Shown: positions 1 to 11,200, numbered from the stretch's first letter. The stretch: DNA of 64,000 bases from Pleionea sediminis (GCF_007570825.1 NZ_SUNB01000002.1:310001-374000); one strand, 5' to 3'. Notes: a model not told the origin generated them from the letters alone. Numbers and translations: made by a program.

Positions 1-743
1 GGCTCAAGCATATTGCCATCTCTATCTAAATCATAAGGATCTTCGACATCGTATTCCGTCAAATCAATACCAAATTCAGCGACAGCCTTGGTAACCGCTT
101 CCTGTACAAGTTCGCCTGGACGTTGGTCATTATCGTATTCACCAGCGTTGCCGCCATAGTATGCAGCGTTATTATCAGACGTTACCCATCCAAATGTTTC
201 ACCCGTAAAAAAGAAGCTTCCACCTGACTCTTCTTGATAGAATTGATAGGCCGTTTTTAATGTTTCACCGTTTGGCCCCTCATATCCATTGGTCGCAAAC
301 TGCATATTCTGATAGTGATCTACGGTATAATCCGAATAATACATTGCAGTATCTCTTCGGCTCAGTCCATTGTCATCATGAGGTAGATTAGGGAAATCAA
401 TTAAAACAGAAAGAACTTTAACTGTTTTTTGCGTGTCATCGCCCAGCTTAGTAAAAGCAGCTGACGCTTTCTCTCGAGCTTGCTCTTCAAACTTAACAAT
501 AATTTCAGGTCTACGATAGCCTTGTTTTACATTGCCAACAAATTTCTTTACTGCTGTGCGCTCTTCTTTACTATTTGCATCATAGGCAAGATTACCATTT
601 TTCTTTAACCAATAAGCAATTCGTTCTTCATTGATAACACCAGGGTCTTTCAATGAATAATTAGAGGAGCTATCCGTTGCACTTGCAGAAAAACTGGCTA
701 CTGCCATTGCGCCAATAAAACTATTTAAAACAAACTTATGCAT
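1..743 (-). CDS. Immune inhibitor A-type secreted metalloprotease (M6), 3' end outside window
   Basis: Reading leftward from ATG at 743-741, the frame stays open to the window edge (about 247 codons). The first ~21 residues form a signal peptide ending SFSASA. Then come segments typical of the M6 / immune inhibitor A family: VLSVLIDFPNLPHDDNG, GYEGPNGETL, FYQEESGGSF, and an acidic calcium-type stretch YDLDRDGNMLEP at the edge. The zinc motif HExxH would lie beyond the window. The start codon overlaps by one base the stop of the upstream lipoprotein gene (TAATG), so translation is probably coupled. The family degrades extracellular proteins. Family call is by recognised motifs; the catalytic centre is not visible. 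Confidence 0.8.
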   Translation of the reverse strand, partial: MHKFVLNSFIGAMAVASFSASATDSSSNYSLKDPGVINEERIAYWLKKNGNLAYDANSKEERTAVKKFVGNVKQGYRRPEIIVKFEEQAREKASAAFTKLGDDTQKTVKVLSVLIDFPNLPHDDNGLSRRDTAMYYSDYTVDHYQNMQFATNGYEGPNGETLKTAYQFYQEESGGSFFFTGETFGWVTSDNNAAYYGGNAGEYDNDQRPGELVQEAVTKAVAEFGIDLTEYDVEDPYDLDRDGNMLE

Positions 744-1036
744 TACTTCGTACCTTTCTTACATTTTTCAAATTGAGAATTCTTTAATTGGATATATTCA
801 CGAATAGCCTGCTCCCTTTCACTGGGCGACATGTCCTCTGTAATCTTTCCGTTCTGTTCTAGCATTGGTTCTAAAACCCAAATGTTTTCTACTTGAACAG
901 GAGCAGGACACTTAATATTCGGTAAATGAGTTGATTCAACAATGGCCTGAGAATCACCATTGTTTTTTGACTGGCAGGCAGTTACTAGAAGGCTAAATGC
1001 CAGAAGAGTAATGTGAAAACTAATTGTAAACTTCAT
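743..1036 (-). CDS. Small predicted lipoprotein of unknown function
   Basis: The chosen start (ATG at 1036) gives 97 residues beginning with a lipoprotein signal peptide whose lipobox LVTAC places the lipidated Cys at about residue 21. A longer frame opens at 1093 but adds 19 residues in front of the signal peptide, so it is unlikely. The mature part is short, charged and has a second and third Cys (IKCPAPVQ, FEKCKKG). It overlaps the M6 protease start by one base, which suggests an operon and possibly a role as partner or chaperone of the protease. I do not recognise a family. Confidence 0.6.
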   Translation of the reverse strand: MKFTISFHITLLAFSLLVTACQSKNNGDSQAIVESTHLPNIKCPAPVQVENIWVLEPMLEQNGKITEDMSPSEREQAIREYIQLKNSQFEKCKKGTK

Positions 1037-1521
1037 AAACCAACCATCCGACTTTGAGATAGCCCATAGTTTACAATAGTTTATATATCTCAAATCAGTA
1101 AATAATACCGCCTATCCGGGGTAATTCTTCACGAAGTACTAGTTCACAAAACCGTAAATCATTACTTTACAAGACCTGTCGGCTTACCTGATATACTTCT
1201 ATCTTGTTGTTTTTATTCGGTTTTTACATATAAAAGTTAAAGGTATTAAATGTTGTTTTTTATAAACGCAAAGAAATTTTTAAATAAACTTAATCTAGCT
1301 GTCAGATCATTCAATAATCAATTGAAGAATAATCAACTAATCCTTCCTTATTTGACTTAAAAACCCACACGTTTCGCAAAGCCACTCCGGTAGTTGATTA
1401 ATCAGCTAGTCAATTAAAAATCGACATCACTGGCACGTAACAAATGACTCAGGTCGAACTCCATACTTTAAAAAGTTATAATAACGCCAACCTATTGATA
1501 CCCTACGAGTTAGAGTCGTTT
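1037..1521. other. Intergenic region, no gene seen
   Basis: About 485 AT-rich bases between the divergent lipoprotein gene and the carboxylesterase. It must hold the promoters for both. I see no convincing hairpin, RNA gene or repeat. A frame upstream of the esterase (1444-1521) is open but lacks a ribosome binding site. Confidence 0.4.
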
Positions 1522-2181
1522 ATGAGTTTATTGCCACATCTTGAAGTTGAAACAGGAAGTCGTCCCGATGCCAGTATCATTTGGCTGCATGGTCTAGGTG
1601 CTGACGGTCATGATTTTCAGCCCATCGTATCCGAACTACAGTTACCTCAAACAACTCAATTTCGATTTATTTTCCCTCATGCACCATCAATTCCAGTAAC
1701 CATTAATAATGGATATGTCATGCCGGCCTGGTACGATATTTTAGACATGACAATCGATCGTAAAGTTGATGAAACACAACTACGCGCATCGTCTCGAAAG
1801 ATAGAAGAATTTATCGACAATGAAATGAAACGAGGTATTTCATCAGAAAGAATCATCATTGCAGGGTTTTCTCAAGGTGGTGCTGTTGCCTTTGAAACAG
1901 TACTCACTTCAAAATTAAAGCTTGGTGGTCTACTGGCTATGTCAACTTACTTTGCAACGAAAGATTCTATTCAATACAGCGAACAAAATAAGCAAACTCC
2001 AGTTGAAATTCATCATGGTACCTACGACCCTGTAGTTCCTGAGTCTCTTGGACAAAGCAGCTTTGCATTGCTGAAATCGAAAGAATATCCTGTAGAATAT
2101 AAAAGCTATCCGATGGAACACGCCGTATGCCCTCAGCAAATAAAAGACATTTCAAATTGGCTTCAAAACCGATTGCTTTAA
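1522..2181 (+). CDS. Phospholipase/carboxylesterase family alpha/beta hydrolase
   Basis: A 219-residue serine hydrolase of the acyl-protein-thioesterase-like carboxylesterase family, which cleaves short-chain carboxyl esters in the cytoplasm. Visible motifs are WLHGLGADGHDF (oxyanion region), GFSQGGAV with the nucleophile Ser, YDPVVP with the Asp, and PMEHAVCP with the His. The frame is open from ATG 1444, but family members begin like MSLLPHLEVETG, and that ATG is at 1522 with a purine-rich GAG stretch before it. The upstream ATG has none, so 1522 is preferred. It is convergent with fumC. Confidence 0.85.
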   Translation: MSLLPHLEVETGSRPDASIIWLHGLGADGHDFQPIVSELQLPQTTQFRFIFPHAPSIPVTINNGYVMPAWYDILDMTIDRKVDETQLRASSRKIEEFIDNEMKRGISSERIIIAGFSQGGAVAFETVLTSKLKLGGLLAMSTYFATKDSIQYSEQNKQTPVEIHHGTYDPVVPESLGQSSFALLKSKEYPVEYKSYPMEHAVCPQQIKDISNWLQNRLL

Positions 2182-2303
2182 TTGAGTTTAACGTTATCTA
2201 AATAGCCGTATTTTCAAAGGCCAAACGAATGAACCCATCGAATTAAAAAATAAATTCATTTAACTTGCAAATTCAATTGCTATTCAGTTGAGTTCTGTGA
2301 TTT

Positions 2304-3710
2304 TCAATCAGAATATTTCTTATCGAATGGACGAGCGAGTCGTTCGGGAGTTAAAAGCTCCCGGAGCTGCTCCTCACTCAATGATGTAAGAGATTGTGCA
2401 ACATCAATAATTGACCGACCTTCTGATTGAGCCACCTTAGCGATTTCAGCAGCCTTCTCATATCCAACTTTAGTATTAAGCGCAGTGACTAAAACAGGAT
2501 TTTTGAAAAGCCGTTCGTTCAACGAACTTTCATTTACTTCAAAATGCGACAATGTTTTGTTTGCTAGTGATAAAATCCCTGAGCTTAACAATAAAATTGA
2601 TGAAATCAACTTATCCGCAATTAACGGGAACATGACATTGAGTTGAAAATTACCTGACTGGTTCGCCAATGTAATCGTCGCATCATTACCTATTATTTCT
2701 GCACACATCATTGCAATACTTTCAGGAATAACAGGATTAACTTTGCCTGGCATGATTGAAGATCCTGGCTGCAAAGCTTTTAACTGAATTTCGCCTAATC
2801 CCGATATCGGCCCAGAATTCATCCAACGAATATCGTTTGAGATCTTCATTAAAACTGTTGCTAATACTTTGAGTTGTCCATGAATTTCAAGAGACGGGTC
2901 CTGTGAAGCGATCCTCGAAGCTAAGTTACTGCAAGGTTTAATTGGCAACTCGAATTGTTGTGATAATTCATCAGCAACAGTCTCGGGAAAGTTTTCATGT
3001 CTATTAATTCCGGTCCCTATCGCGGTTCCACCAAGCGGTATTTCAGATAATCGACTGAGCGAGCTTACGATACGCTCTCTAGACTCACAAATTTGAAATC
3101 GCCAAGTCGCAAATTCATCACTCAAAAATATTGGCATAGCATCCATCAAATGAGTACGTCCCGTTTTTATAACTCTGTTGAATCGCTCTTCTAGAGAAGA
3201 TATCTTCTTGTCTAACTGCTCAATAGCAGGTAGTAGATGTTCAACAATAAGCACTAATGAAGCCAGTTGGATCGTAGTAGGAATTACATCGTTACTACTC
3301 TGACCAAAGTTTACGTGATCGTTGGGATGAATTAACTCGTCATTCTTTTTTGCACTTTGGTTCGCAAGTGTAGCTATAACTTCGTTCATATTCATGTTTG
3401 TGCTGGTACCGGAACCAGTTTGAAAAACTGACACGGGAAAGGACTCATTTCTAATGGCTTCGTTGCCAAGGATCTTATCGCATGCCGATATAATTAATTG
3501 TTCATGGATCTCTGATAAGCCTCCTAATGTCTTATTGGCTTTTGCAGCAGCTTTTTTAACCTGAGCTAAGGCAGTGATAAATCCATCTGGCATCGCCCTT
3601 GATAAGTAATCGAAATTTTCTATAGCTCGTTGAGTTTGTGCGCCATAGAGCGCATCATGCGGGACCTTTATAGATCCGAGGCTATCCTTTTCAATTCGCA
3701 TTTTGGCCAT
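2304..3710 (-). CDS. fumC: Class II fumarate hydratase
   Basis: 468 residues, the normal length of the homotetrameric, iron-independent fumarase that interconverts fumarate and malate in the TCA cycle. The family signature GSSIMPGKVNP is present, as are the HPNDHVN..SSND active-site block and TGRTHLMDA. The start at 3710 (MAKMRIEK) has GGAG seven bases upstream; a second ATG three codons in is possible. The gene is divergent from acnA over a 185-base promoter region, so two TCA-cycle enzymes share a control region. Confidence 0.95.
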   Translation of the reverse strand: MAKMRIEKDSLGSIKVPHDALYGAQTQRAIENFDYLSRAMPDGFITALAQVKKAAAKANKTLGGLSEIHEQLIISACDKILGNEAIRNESFPVSVFQTGSGTSTNMNMNEVIATLANQSAKKNDELIHPNDHVNFGQSSNDVIPTTIQLASLVLIVEHLLPAIEQLDKKISSLEERFNRVIKTGRTHLMDAMPIFLSDEFATWRFQICESRERIVSSLSRLSEIPLGGTAIGTGINRHENFPETVADELSQQFELPIKPCSNLASRIASQDPSLEIHGQLKVLATVLMKISNDIRWMNSGPISGLGEIQLKALQPGSSIMPGKVNPVIPESIAMMCAEIIGNDATITLANQSGNFQLNVMFPLIADKLISSILLLSSGILSLANKTLSHFEVNESSLNERLFKNPVLVTALNTKVGYEKAAEIAKVAQSEGRSIIDVAQSLTSLSEEQLRELLTPERLARPFDKKYSD

Positions 3711-3895
3711 GTGCTAACTCCATAATGGTTGAGAATTTTAATTAAATTAACTAACCTGATACTGGTGTATTAAGTTGCTGCAGTCAAATTCGCCAAAGTT
3801 ACATTATAAACGTTATTTTATAGTCAACACTCTTAAAAGATCATCGCATATAAACACATCTTCTAAAACATTAATATAAACTGGAGCCTTATCAT
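3711..3895. promoter_or_regulatory. Divergent promoter region of fumC and acnA
   Basis: 185 AT-rich bases between two divergent TCA genes. The acnA start is preceded by GGAGCC, about eight bases upstream; fumC has GGAG. I could not fix a -35/-10 pair with confidence for either gene. Confidence 0.4.
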
Positions 3896-6622
3896 ATGAG
3901 TAATAAACTAGGAAAGGTCACAACAATCGATCTCGAAGGAAACTCTGTCAACATGATGAGTTTTGAAAAACTAGAAGAACAATATGATCTAAAACGGCTT
4001 CCCTACTCGATTAAAATATTGTTAGAAAATTTACTACGGCATGAATCAGAAACATTTGTTGCCGAAGACGATATCCACCAAGTAGCAAAGTGGGAAACAG
4101 ATAAAGAGATTGAACACGAAATAGCTTTCGTACCTGCAAGAGTCGTATTGCAAGATTTTACCGGCGTTCCAGCAATTGTTGATTTAGCAGCAATGCGTAA
4201 TGCAATGGATCGGCTTAAAGGAGATACTAGCAAAATAAATCCTTTCAACCCTGTTGAGCTAGTCATTGATCATTCCGTTATGGTCGATTACTACGCCACT
4301 GATGACGCTCTTGAGAAAAATACAGAAATTGAAATCCAACGTAATAGTGAACGTTATAAGTTTTTAAAATGGGGACAATCTGCCTTTACAAACTTTAAAG
4401 TTGTTCCACCTGGCCGTGGTATTGTCCATCAAGTCAATCTTGAATACTTGGCGCGCTGTGTATTTAATACGGAAATCAACAACCAGCAGTGGGCTTATCC
4501 CGATACGCTTGTCGGAACAGACTCACACACAACGATGATCAATGGACTAGGAATTTTAGGTTGGGGCGTTGGCGGCATTGAAGCTGAAGCGGCCATGCTA
4601 GGCCAACCCGTCACTATGCTTATTCCGAAAGTTGTTGGATTTAAATTAAGTGGTAAGTTAAACGCCGGAGTTACTGCGACTGACATGGTCTTAACAATTA
4701 CTGAGCGACTTCGTGCTCATGGTGTTGTTGGCAAGTTCGTTGAGTTTTATGGTCCAGGACTAGAACATTTAAGTACTGCCGATCGGGCAACCATTGCAAA
4801 TATGGCGCCTGAATACGGAGCTACTTGCGGTATCTTCCCGCTTGATAAAGAAAGTACGCGTTATCTAAAACTTACAGGTAGAAGTGACTCGCAAATAAAA
4901 CTCGTTGAAACCTATGCTCAAAAACTTGGTATATGGCACGATAAAAATTCTGCCGATGCATCCTATCACGAAAATATTGAATTTGATTTATCAAAAGTAG
5001 AACCCTCTATAGCAGGGCCAAAACGTCCACAAGATCGCATTGCACTTTCAGATGCGTCAGCTAAATTTCACGAATGGCTCGACGAACGTATCAGCACCAT
5101 AGACCCAGACGCCAACGCATTCTCCGATGAAGGTGGAGCCAGTGCGGATGCTGAAGCCTCACAATCTCAGGGTAAAGGAGTCAGTGTCGAATACAAAAAT
5201 CAAAAGTTCGACTTAAAACCTGGCGCCGTTGTTATCGCCGCAATAACAAGTTGCACCAACACATCTAATCCTTCAGTGTTGATCGCAGCTGGACTTTTAG
5301 CAAAAAAAGCTCGAGAGAAAGGGTTAACAACAAAACCATGGGTTAAAACATCGCTCGCTCCTGGCTCTCAAGTCGTTACCGAATATTTAAAAAATGCAGG
5401 GCTGATGGATGATTTAAACGCGCTCGGCTTTAACCTCGTTGGTTATGGTTGCACCACTTGCATTGGCAACTCAGGTCCCTTATCCAAGCCTATTGAAAAC
5501 GGAATCCGAACAGGCAAGCTTCCGGTTTGTTCTGTTTTATCGGGGAATCGTAACTTCGAAGGGCGTATTCATTCCGATATCGCAGCCAACTATTTGGCGT
5601 CACCACCACTTGTTGTAGCCTATGCTTTAGCAGGTAATATGCAGATCGATTTAACAAAGGAACCGCTCGGCAATGACGCAGATGGAAAGCCTGTTTACAT
5701 GAAAGACTTGTGGCCAGAGGATTCTCAAATAAAGAAAATAGCCGATGAGTTTGTATCACAAAACTTATTCAGCGAAAAATACGCCGATATATTCAAAGGC
5801 AATCAAATTTGGGACAAACTGGAAGTATCAGACAAAACGATATACGATTGGCCAGAATCAAGCTACATAAAGCAACCTCCCTTTTTCACTTCAATGGATA
5901 AAAAGACGCCTGATGTCAATGCCATTGACAATGCACAATGTCTTGTGAAAGTTGGCGACAGTATTACTACGGATCACATTTCACCCGCAGGTGCCATTTC
6001 AGAAAGTAGCCCAGCTGGTGAGTATCTTAAGTCAATAGGCATTGAAGTTAAAGATTTTAACTCTTATGGCTCTCGTCGCGGAAACCATGAAGTCATGATG
6101 CGTGGAACTTTTGCCAATGTCCGGTTAAAAAATCAATTAGCTCCAGGAACCGAGGGCAGTCATACTACTCATTATCCATCTGGCGAACAAATGTCGATCT
6201 TTGATGCAGCTCAAAAGTATCAAAATAACAATGTACCCAGTGTTGTCATTGCCGGCAAAGAATACGGAACAGGATCCAGTCGCGATTGGGCGGCTAAAGG
6301 TCCTGCTTTACTTGGAATTAAGGCAGTTCTTGCAGAAAGTTACGAAAGAATTCATCGTTCCAACTTGATTGGAATGGGCATATTACCGCTGCAATTTCGG
6401 GACAATGAAGGTGCCGATAAATACGATTTGAAAGGTAATGAAACTTTTTCTATTCCAGCAATAAAAGCCGGTGATAAATCAGTTGTTGTAACAGTAAAAG
6501 ACGAAAGCGGAAAATCCAAAGCAGAAATCGATATGATCATCCGCATCGATACAGAAAATGAATTCCAATACTTTTCAAATGGAGGCATCTTGCATTTTGT
6601 TATTCGTAAACTGTTAGACTAA
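3896..6622 (+). CDS. acnA: Aconitate hydratase A
   Basis: 908 residues, the usual AcnA/IRP1-type length. It isomerises citrate and isocitrate using a 4Fe-4S cluster. Recognisable blocks are GTDSHTTMINGLG, TSCTNTSNPSVL (first cluster Cys) and GYGCTTCIGNSGPL (the other two cluster Cys), with the swivelling C-terminal domain block GSRRGNHEVMMRG and KEYGTGSSRDWAAKGP. The linker between domains (about residues 400-440) is Ser/Ala/Glu-rich. A perfect 13-bp hairpin lies just after the stop codon. Confidence 0.96.
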   Translation: MSNKLGKVTTIDLEGNSVNMMSFEKLEEQYDLKRLPYSIKILLENLLRHESETFVAEDDIHQVAKWETDKEIEHEIAFVPARVVLQDFTGVPAIVDLAAMRNAMDRLKGDTSKINPFNPVELVIDHSVMVDYYATDDALEKNTEIEIQRNSERYKFLKWGQSAFTNFKVVPPGRGIVHQVNLEYLARCVFNTEINNQQWAYPDTLVGTDSHTTMINGLGILGWGVGGIEAEAAMLGQPVTMLIPKVVGFKLSGKLNAGVTATDMVLTITERLRAHGVVGKFVEFYGPGLEHLSTADRATIANMAPEYGATCGIFPLDKESTRYLKLTGRSDSQIKLVETYAQKLGIWHDKNSADASYHENIEFDLSKVEPSIAGPKRPQDRIALSDASAKFHEWLDERISTIDPDANAFSDEGGASADAEASQSQGKGVSVEYKNQKFDLKPGAVVIAAITSCTNTSNPSVLIAAGLLAKKAREKGLTTKPWVKTSLAPGSQVVTEYLKNAGLMDDLNALGFNLVGYGCTTCIGNSGPLSKPIENGIRTGKLPVCSVLSGNRNFEGRIHSDIAANYLASPPLVVAYALAGNMQIDLTKEPLGNDADGKPVYMKDLWPEDSQIKKIADEFVSQNLFSEKYADIFKGNQIWDKLEVSDKTIYDWPESSYIKQPPFFTSMDKKTPDVNAIDNAQCLVKVGDSITTDHISPAGAISESSPAGEYLKSIGIEVKDFNSYGSRRGNHEVMMRGTFANVRLKNQLAPGTEGSHTTHYPSGEQMSIFDAAQKYQNNNVPSVVIAGKEYGTGSSRDWAAKGPALLGIKAVLAESYERIHRSNLIGMGILPLQFRDNEGADKYDLKGNETFSIPAIKAGDKSVVVTVKDESGKSKAEIDMIIRIDTENEFQYFSNGGILHFVIRKLLD

Positions 6623-6630
6623 TAATAAAA

Positions 6631-6664
6631 ATTGTCACCAGAGAGCAAAGACTCTGGTGACAAT
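6631..6664. terminator. Strong hairpin after acnA
   Basis: Perfect 13-bp inverted repeat ATTGTCACCAGAG / CTCTGGTGACAAT with an 8-nt loop, directly after the acnA stop. No U-tract follows, so it may act as a 3' stabiliser or a partial terminator before the next gene, 51 bases on. Confidence 0.55.
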
Positions 6665-6714
6665 AACTAAAAAGAATTAAAATAAAAGCAACCCTAAGTG
6701 CTCTAAGAACTATT

Positions 6715-8244
6715 ATGAATGAACATTCCGAAACGCTTCTTAACCTTCGAGTAATTACTCCAGAAGACTACCCTGCACTCGCAGCTATAATGGACACCGT
6801 TTACCCCGATATTGGAGGAGCCTGGCCTAAAGCAACCATACAAGCTTTGATTAATGCTTTTCCTGATGGGCAAATTTGCATTGAAGACAATGGGCAACTA
6901 GTCGCTGCAGCGTTGACCATAAAAGTGAATTATAATCGCTATTCTTCACGACATACTTATAAAGATATTGTCAGTGACAAAGAAATTGCCAAACACGATG
7001 ATCATGGCGATGCACTTTATGGTTTGGATGTTTTTGTACATCCAGATTATCGAGGTCTTCGTCTTGGTCGACGTCTATATGAAGCAAGAAGAGAACTCTG
7101 CCGTGCATTAAACTTAAAAGCTATCTTAGCTGGCGGACGTATCCCTGGTTATCGAAATTACTCAGATGAGCTATCGATTGACGAATACATTGCTCAGGTT
7201 ACTCGCAAAGAAATTTACGATCCTATTTTATCATTTCAATTGGCTAATGACTTCGACATAAAGCGCTTACTTCATAAATATTTACCCGAAGACAAAAAGT
7301 CTCGTGGCTTCGCCACCCTTTTAGAATGGGACAATATTTTTTATGATGAAGATACAGAATCAGTTCACAGCGCTGAGAAGACTATCGTCAGAATTGGGGT
7401 TGCACAATGGCAAATGCGCACAGTTCGCTCATTAGAAGATTTACTCAGCCAAACTGAATTTTTTGTATCATCATTATCGGATTACCAATCCGACTTCGCT
7501 TTATTCCCAGAGTTTTTTAGTGCTCCCTTAATGGGCTTAGCTCCTGAAAAGTCACCTGTCGAGGCAATTCGCTTTTTATCAGAGTTTACGGAAGAAATTA
7601 AAACGAGAATGTCTCAAATGGCAGTAACTTACAACATCAATATCATTGCGGGCAGTCTACCCGCAGAGCATGACAATCGGCTCTACAATGTTTCATATCT
7701 TTGTCATCGTGATGGACATATTGACGAACAGTATAAGATACATATAACTCCTCACGAAAAGCGAGACTGGGTTTTAGATGGTGGCGATATAATTAAAGTA
7801 TTTGAAACTGACGCTGGACGAGTCGGCATTTTAATTTGTTACGATTCCGAATTCCCGGAGCTAGCACGTAAACTGGCGGAACAAGACGTTCAAATTCTGT
7901 TTGTCCCTTTCTGGGTCGACACAAAAAATGGTTATTTACGCGTACGGTTATGCTCTCAAGCGCGTGCGATAGAGAATGAATGTTATGTCGCAATCGCAGG
8001 AAGCGTAGGAAACCTACCAAGAGTGGATAATGTAAATATACAGTATGCTCAATCAGCCGTATTTTCACCTTCCGATGTTTACTTTCCTCACGATGCAGTT
8101 ATCACTGAGGCAACTGCCAATGCAGAGATGATGATTTATGCAGACGTCGACCTTGCAAAGCTCAAGTTGCTCAATACTGAGGGCTCAGTGAACAACTTGA
8201 AAGACCGACGTCTTGACTTATATCAAATAAAGTTCAAAGACTAA
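6715..8244 (+). CDS. GNAT acetyltransferase / carbon-nitrogen hydrolase fusion
   Basis: 509-residue two-domain protein. Residues ~1-200 are a GNAT domain (VHPDYRGLRLGRRLYEARR is the acetyl-CoA binding block). Residues ~220-509 are a nitrilase-superfamily domain with the Glu (ALFPEFFSAP), Lys (HITPHEKRDW) and Cys (GILICYDSEFPE) of the catalytic triad. This fused architecture is known in bacteria, but its substrate is generally unknown; an amide or peptide-like metabolite is an inference. The stop codon touches the stop of the convergent kinase gene, and a 12-bp hairpin spans the junction. Confidence 0.88.
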   Translation: MNEHSETLLNLRVITPEDYPALAAIMDTVYPDIGGAWPKATIQALINAFPDGQICIEDNGQLVAAALTIKVNYNRYSSRHTYKDIVSDKEIAKHDDHGDALYGLDVFVHPDYRGLRLGRRLYEARRELCRALNLKAILAGGRIPGYRNYSDELSIDEYIAQVTRKEIYDPILSFQLANDFDIKRLLHKYLPEDKKSRGFATLLEWDNIFYDEDTESVHSAEKTIVRIGVAQWQMRTVRSLEDLLSQTEFFVSSLSDYQSDFALFPEFFSAPLMGLAPEKSPVEAIRFLSEFTEEIKTRMSQMAVTYNINIIAGSLPAEHDNRLYNVSYLCHRDGHIDEQYKIHITPHEKRDWVLDGGDIIKVFETDAGRVGILICYDSEFPELARKLAEQDVQILFVPFWVDTKNGYLRVRLCSQARAIENECYVAIAGSVGNLPRVDNVNIQYAQSAVFSPSDVYFPHDAVITEATANAEMMIYADVDLAKLKLLNTEGSVNNLKDRRLDLYQIKFKD

Positions 8245-8262
8245 TTATGCTCTTTGAACTTT
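8229..8262. terminator. Hairpin shared by two convergent gene ends
   Basis: Perfect 12-bp inverted repeat AAAGTTCAAAGA (8229-8240) / TCTTTGAACTTT (8251-8262), loop of 10 nt. The loop holds both stop codons, and the arms encode the last residues of both convergent proteins. The minus-strand reading is followed by TTTATTT, a modest U-tract; the plus-strand one is not. Confidence 0.6.
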
Positions 8263-11200
8263 GGTCGGAGGAATATCATACTGCTCTCGAAACGCTCGAC
8301 TAAATGTTGATAAACTCTGAAAACCGACCGCATAAGCAATTTCACTAATAGTCCCCTGCTTCGACTGCAACATTTGATAAGCGGTTTCAAGCCGACGTTT
8401 CTTGAGTAAACTTTTGGGTGAGCAACCGTACATTCTTTTAGTGTAACGAAATAAAGTACTTCGGGTCATGTTGAGAGCTTTATACATTTGTTCAACGTCA
8501 AATTCCCAACAACTTAAGTTATCAGAGATAACCGCTTCAAGTTTTTTACATCTCTTATTTTCTTGCCCTTCTAGACCGTGAGTAGAAATGCGTTGCTCGA
8601 TATTATTCTTATATTTTTCGAATAATACCTCCGACAATCTTTGTTTATGAGCTAAATGACTTTTTACCCGAGCCTTCAACTCATCATTGTCAAAAGGTTT
8701 AGATAAGTAGTCATCGGCGCCGAGTTCAAGACCTCGAATAGTATCAGGTGTATCACTTAAAGCTGTAAGCAGCATTATCGATAAGTGCGCCAGCTGTTGA
8801 TCATCACGCAGCTCACGTGTGAGTTGATAACCGTCCATCTCAGGCATCATTACATCAGCTATAATGAGGTCAGGTTGAATTGATTTAGCCAGCTCGAGCG
8901 CGCGAACTCCATTCTCCGCATCGACGACATGATAGTCAGATTGCAAAATTGTCCTTAACAACCGACGGATATTCTCATTGTCATCAACAACTAGAACCAC
9001 TTTTCTATGTTCTTTAAGAGGATTATTCTCATCTCCGCTATCTTCTTGCTCTCTTTCTTCAGGTTTTAATAGTTCGGGTCTATCTTGACCATAAACTTTC
9101 TCAGATTCTTGCATTCGCTCTTGTAGGGAAATATCTGTCGATTGACGACTTAAACTTTTCATTTGCGCCGTTGAATAATGTGAGTTTCCATTTTTAATCT
9201 TGATCGTGACCTGACAACCTTTTGGAGGTGCGTTTTTAATTAAAATATCACCGCTGTGGAGCTCGATTAACTCTTTAACCATTGATAATCCAACTCCTGT
9301 TCCGGGTAATGTCTTATCTAAAGAGCGCTTTCCTTGATAAAATCGTTTAAAGACATGAGGAATTTCACTCTCCTCCATTCCTGGACCTTCATCCATAATT
9401 TCAATAGTCAAATAGTCTACATCACGATCTAGTCTGATGTGAATGACGCTATTATCAGGACTGTATTTAATAGCATTCGACATCAGATTAGAAATAATTT
9501 TTTCAAAATGCCCTATGTCATAATAAACTGAAAAGTCATCTGCATTGAGATCCTTATTAATAGAAATCGACTTCTCTTTAAGCTTCAGCTGAAACCGGTT
9601 AACACAAGCATCAATCGTTGTTGAAGCATCAATATGTGACACATCAATCGGTAACGTCTTCGAATCAACTTGTTCAATATTGAAAACCTCACTCACCAAA
9701 GACATCATATGTAAGTTATTTTCTAATGCGGACTCCATTGCATCTTTTACTTCATTATCTTCAACGACTTTAGTTACTAACACGTTTTTTAACGGTCCAA
9801 TTGACAGAGTCAATGCCGTTCTCAACTCATGAGATAAGTTGGTAAAGAACCGTTGTTTTGCAGCACTCATTTCACTTAACTCCTGGTTTAAATCAGCCTG
9901 CTTTTGCAACAACTCTTTCAACTTTTTACGCTTAAGTAATAACGACATTGTAATTGCTACTATAGCGAATAAAATTACAATCAATAACCATCGTCCCATT
10001 TTCTCCGTTTGAAGTTGTTTTTCATTGAGTAATGTTTCTTGATTCAAGCGTTCAATCTCTTGATTCTTCTCTTTAGCAGCGAATTGCTCTTGTAATTTTA
10101 TAACGGTTTCGTTGTTTGTTTTTCTCTTTAACGCTAAGTCAGCTCCATGAAATTGCTTGTAATATTCAATAGCATTCTTTAGATCACCAGCATGTTCATA
10201 GCTTTTCGCATAATCATCCAGTATCCAGACTAATGCCTGTTCATTATTGGTCGCTTTGTAAAATTCTTCAGCTTGCTTTAAAGCCTCAAGACTTTTTTGA
10301 TGTTGATCCAGAGCCCGATAAGCTATCGCTGCATTATTAAAAGATACTGCTCTTTCATATTGCAACCCATGTAAGTCGGCAAGCGCAATAGCTTCATTAC
10401 TGGCTTCCAAAGTCTTTTCAAATTCATCTTTCGCTAAATGAAGACTTTGTAGAGTCACTAATGCCCAAGCTTTTGAACGAAATGCACCAATTTCATCAGA
10501 GAGTGCATACACTTGCTTTTGTAATTCATCACTTCTATTTAAATAATCATGATAAGCTTGATTTTCATCAACAGGAACTTCTGGATTTGAATGAAACTCA
10601 AAGACTGCTTTCATATAATAAATATTCATTTTGTTTGCCATACTTTGCACTTCAACAAAACGATCATTTAATCTCTTAGCAATCTCATTCATCTCATCGC
10701 TTAATTTTATAGCGCGTTGATATTCTTGAGTGAAATAGTTTAATTGCACAAGCTGGTGTCTAATAGCCAGTTCTAGTGATATATTATTTTGCTTTAAAGC
10801 AATATCTAAAGCAGACAGCAAGTTTTTAAGCGCATCAGCGAACTCATTTTTCCTAACTTGATACGCGCCTACAATATATAAGTACCAAACATGCATTTGA
10901 ATACGGTCTTCATTCTTAAAATCATCTAAGTGAGGTTCAAGAATTTTTTCAAACCCTCCAAGATCCTGACTTTGTAATTTCTTGAGTGCATTCATCAAAG
11001 CGATCCAAGAAAGAAACTCTTTCTCTTGCTTTAACTTACTATTCATTTGCTCGATAATATGATTAGCTTTATCGTACTCGCCCACCTTAAAGCCCAATTG
11101 AGCTCTTAAAAATTGGAAGTCGAAATACTGTTGATCGGATGCATTATTCAATTGCTGTTCATTTTCGTCTAAAAGTGACATTGCAATATGAGGTGATGAA

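Noticed and set aside
1444-1521. Longer N-terminus of the carboxylesterase
   Set aside because: No ribosome site and no similarity to family members before the ATG at 1522.
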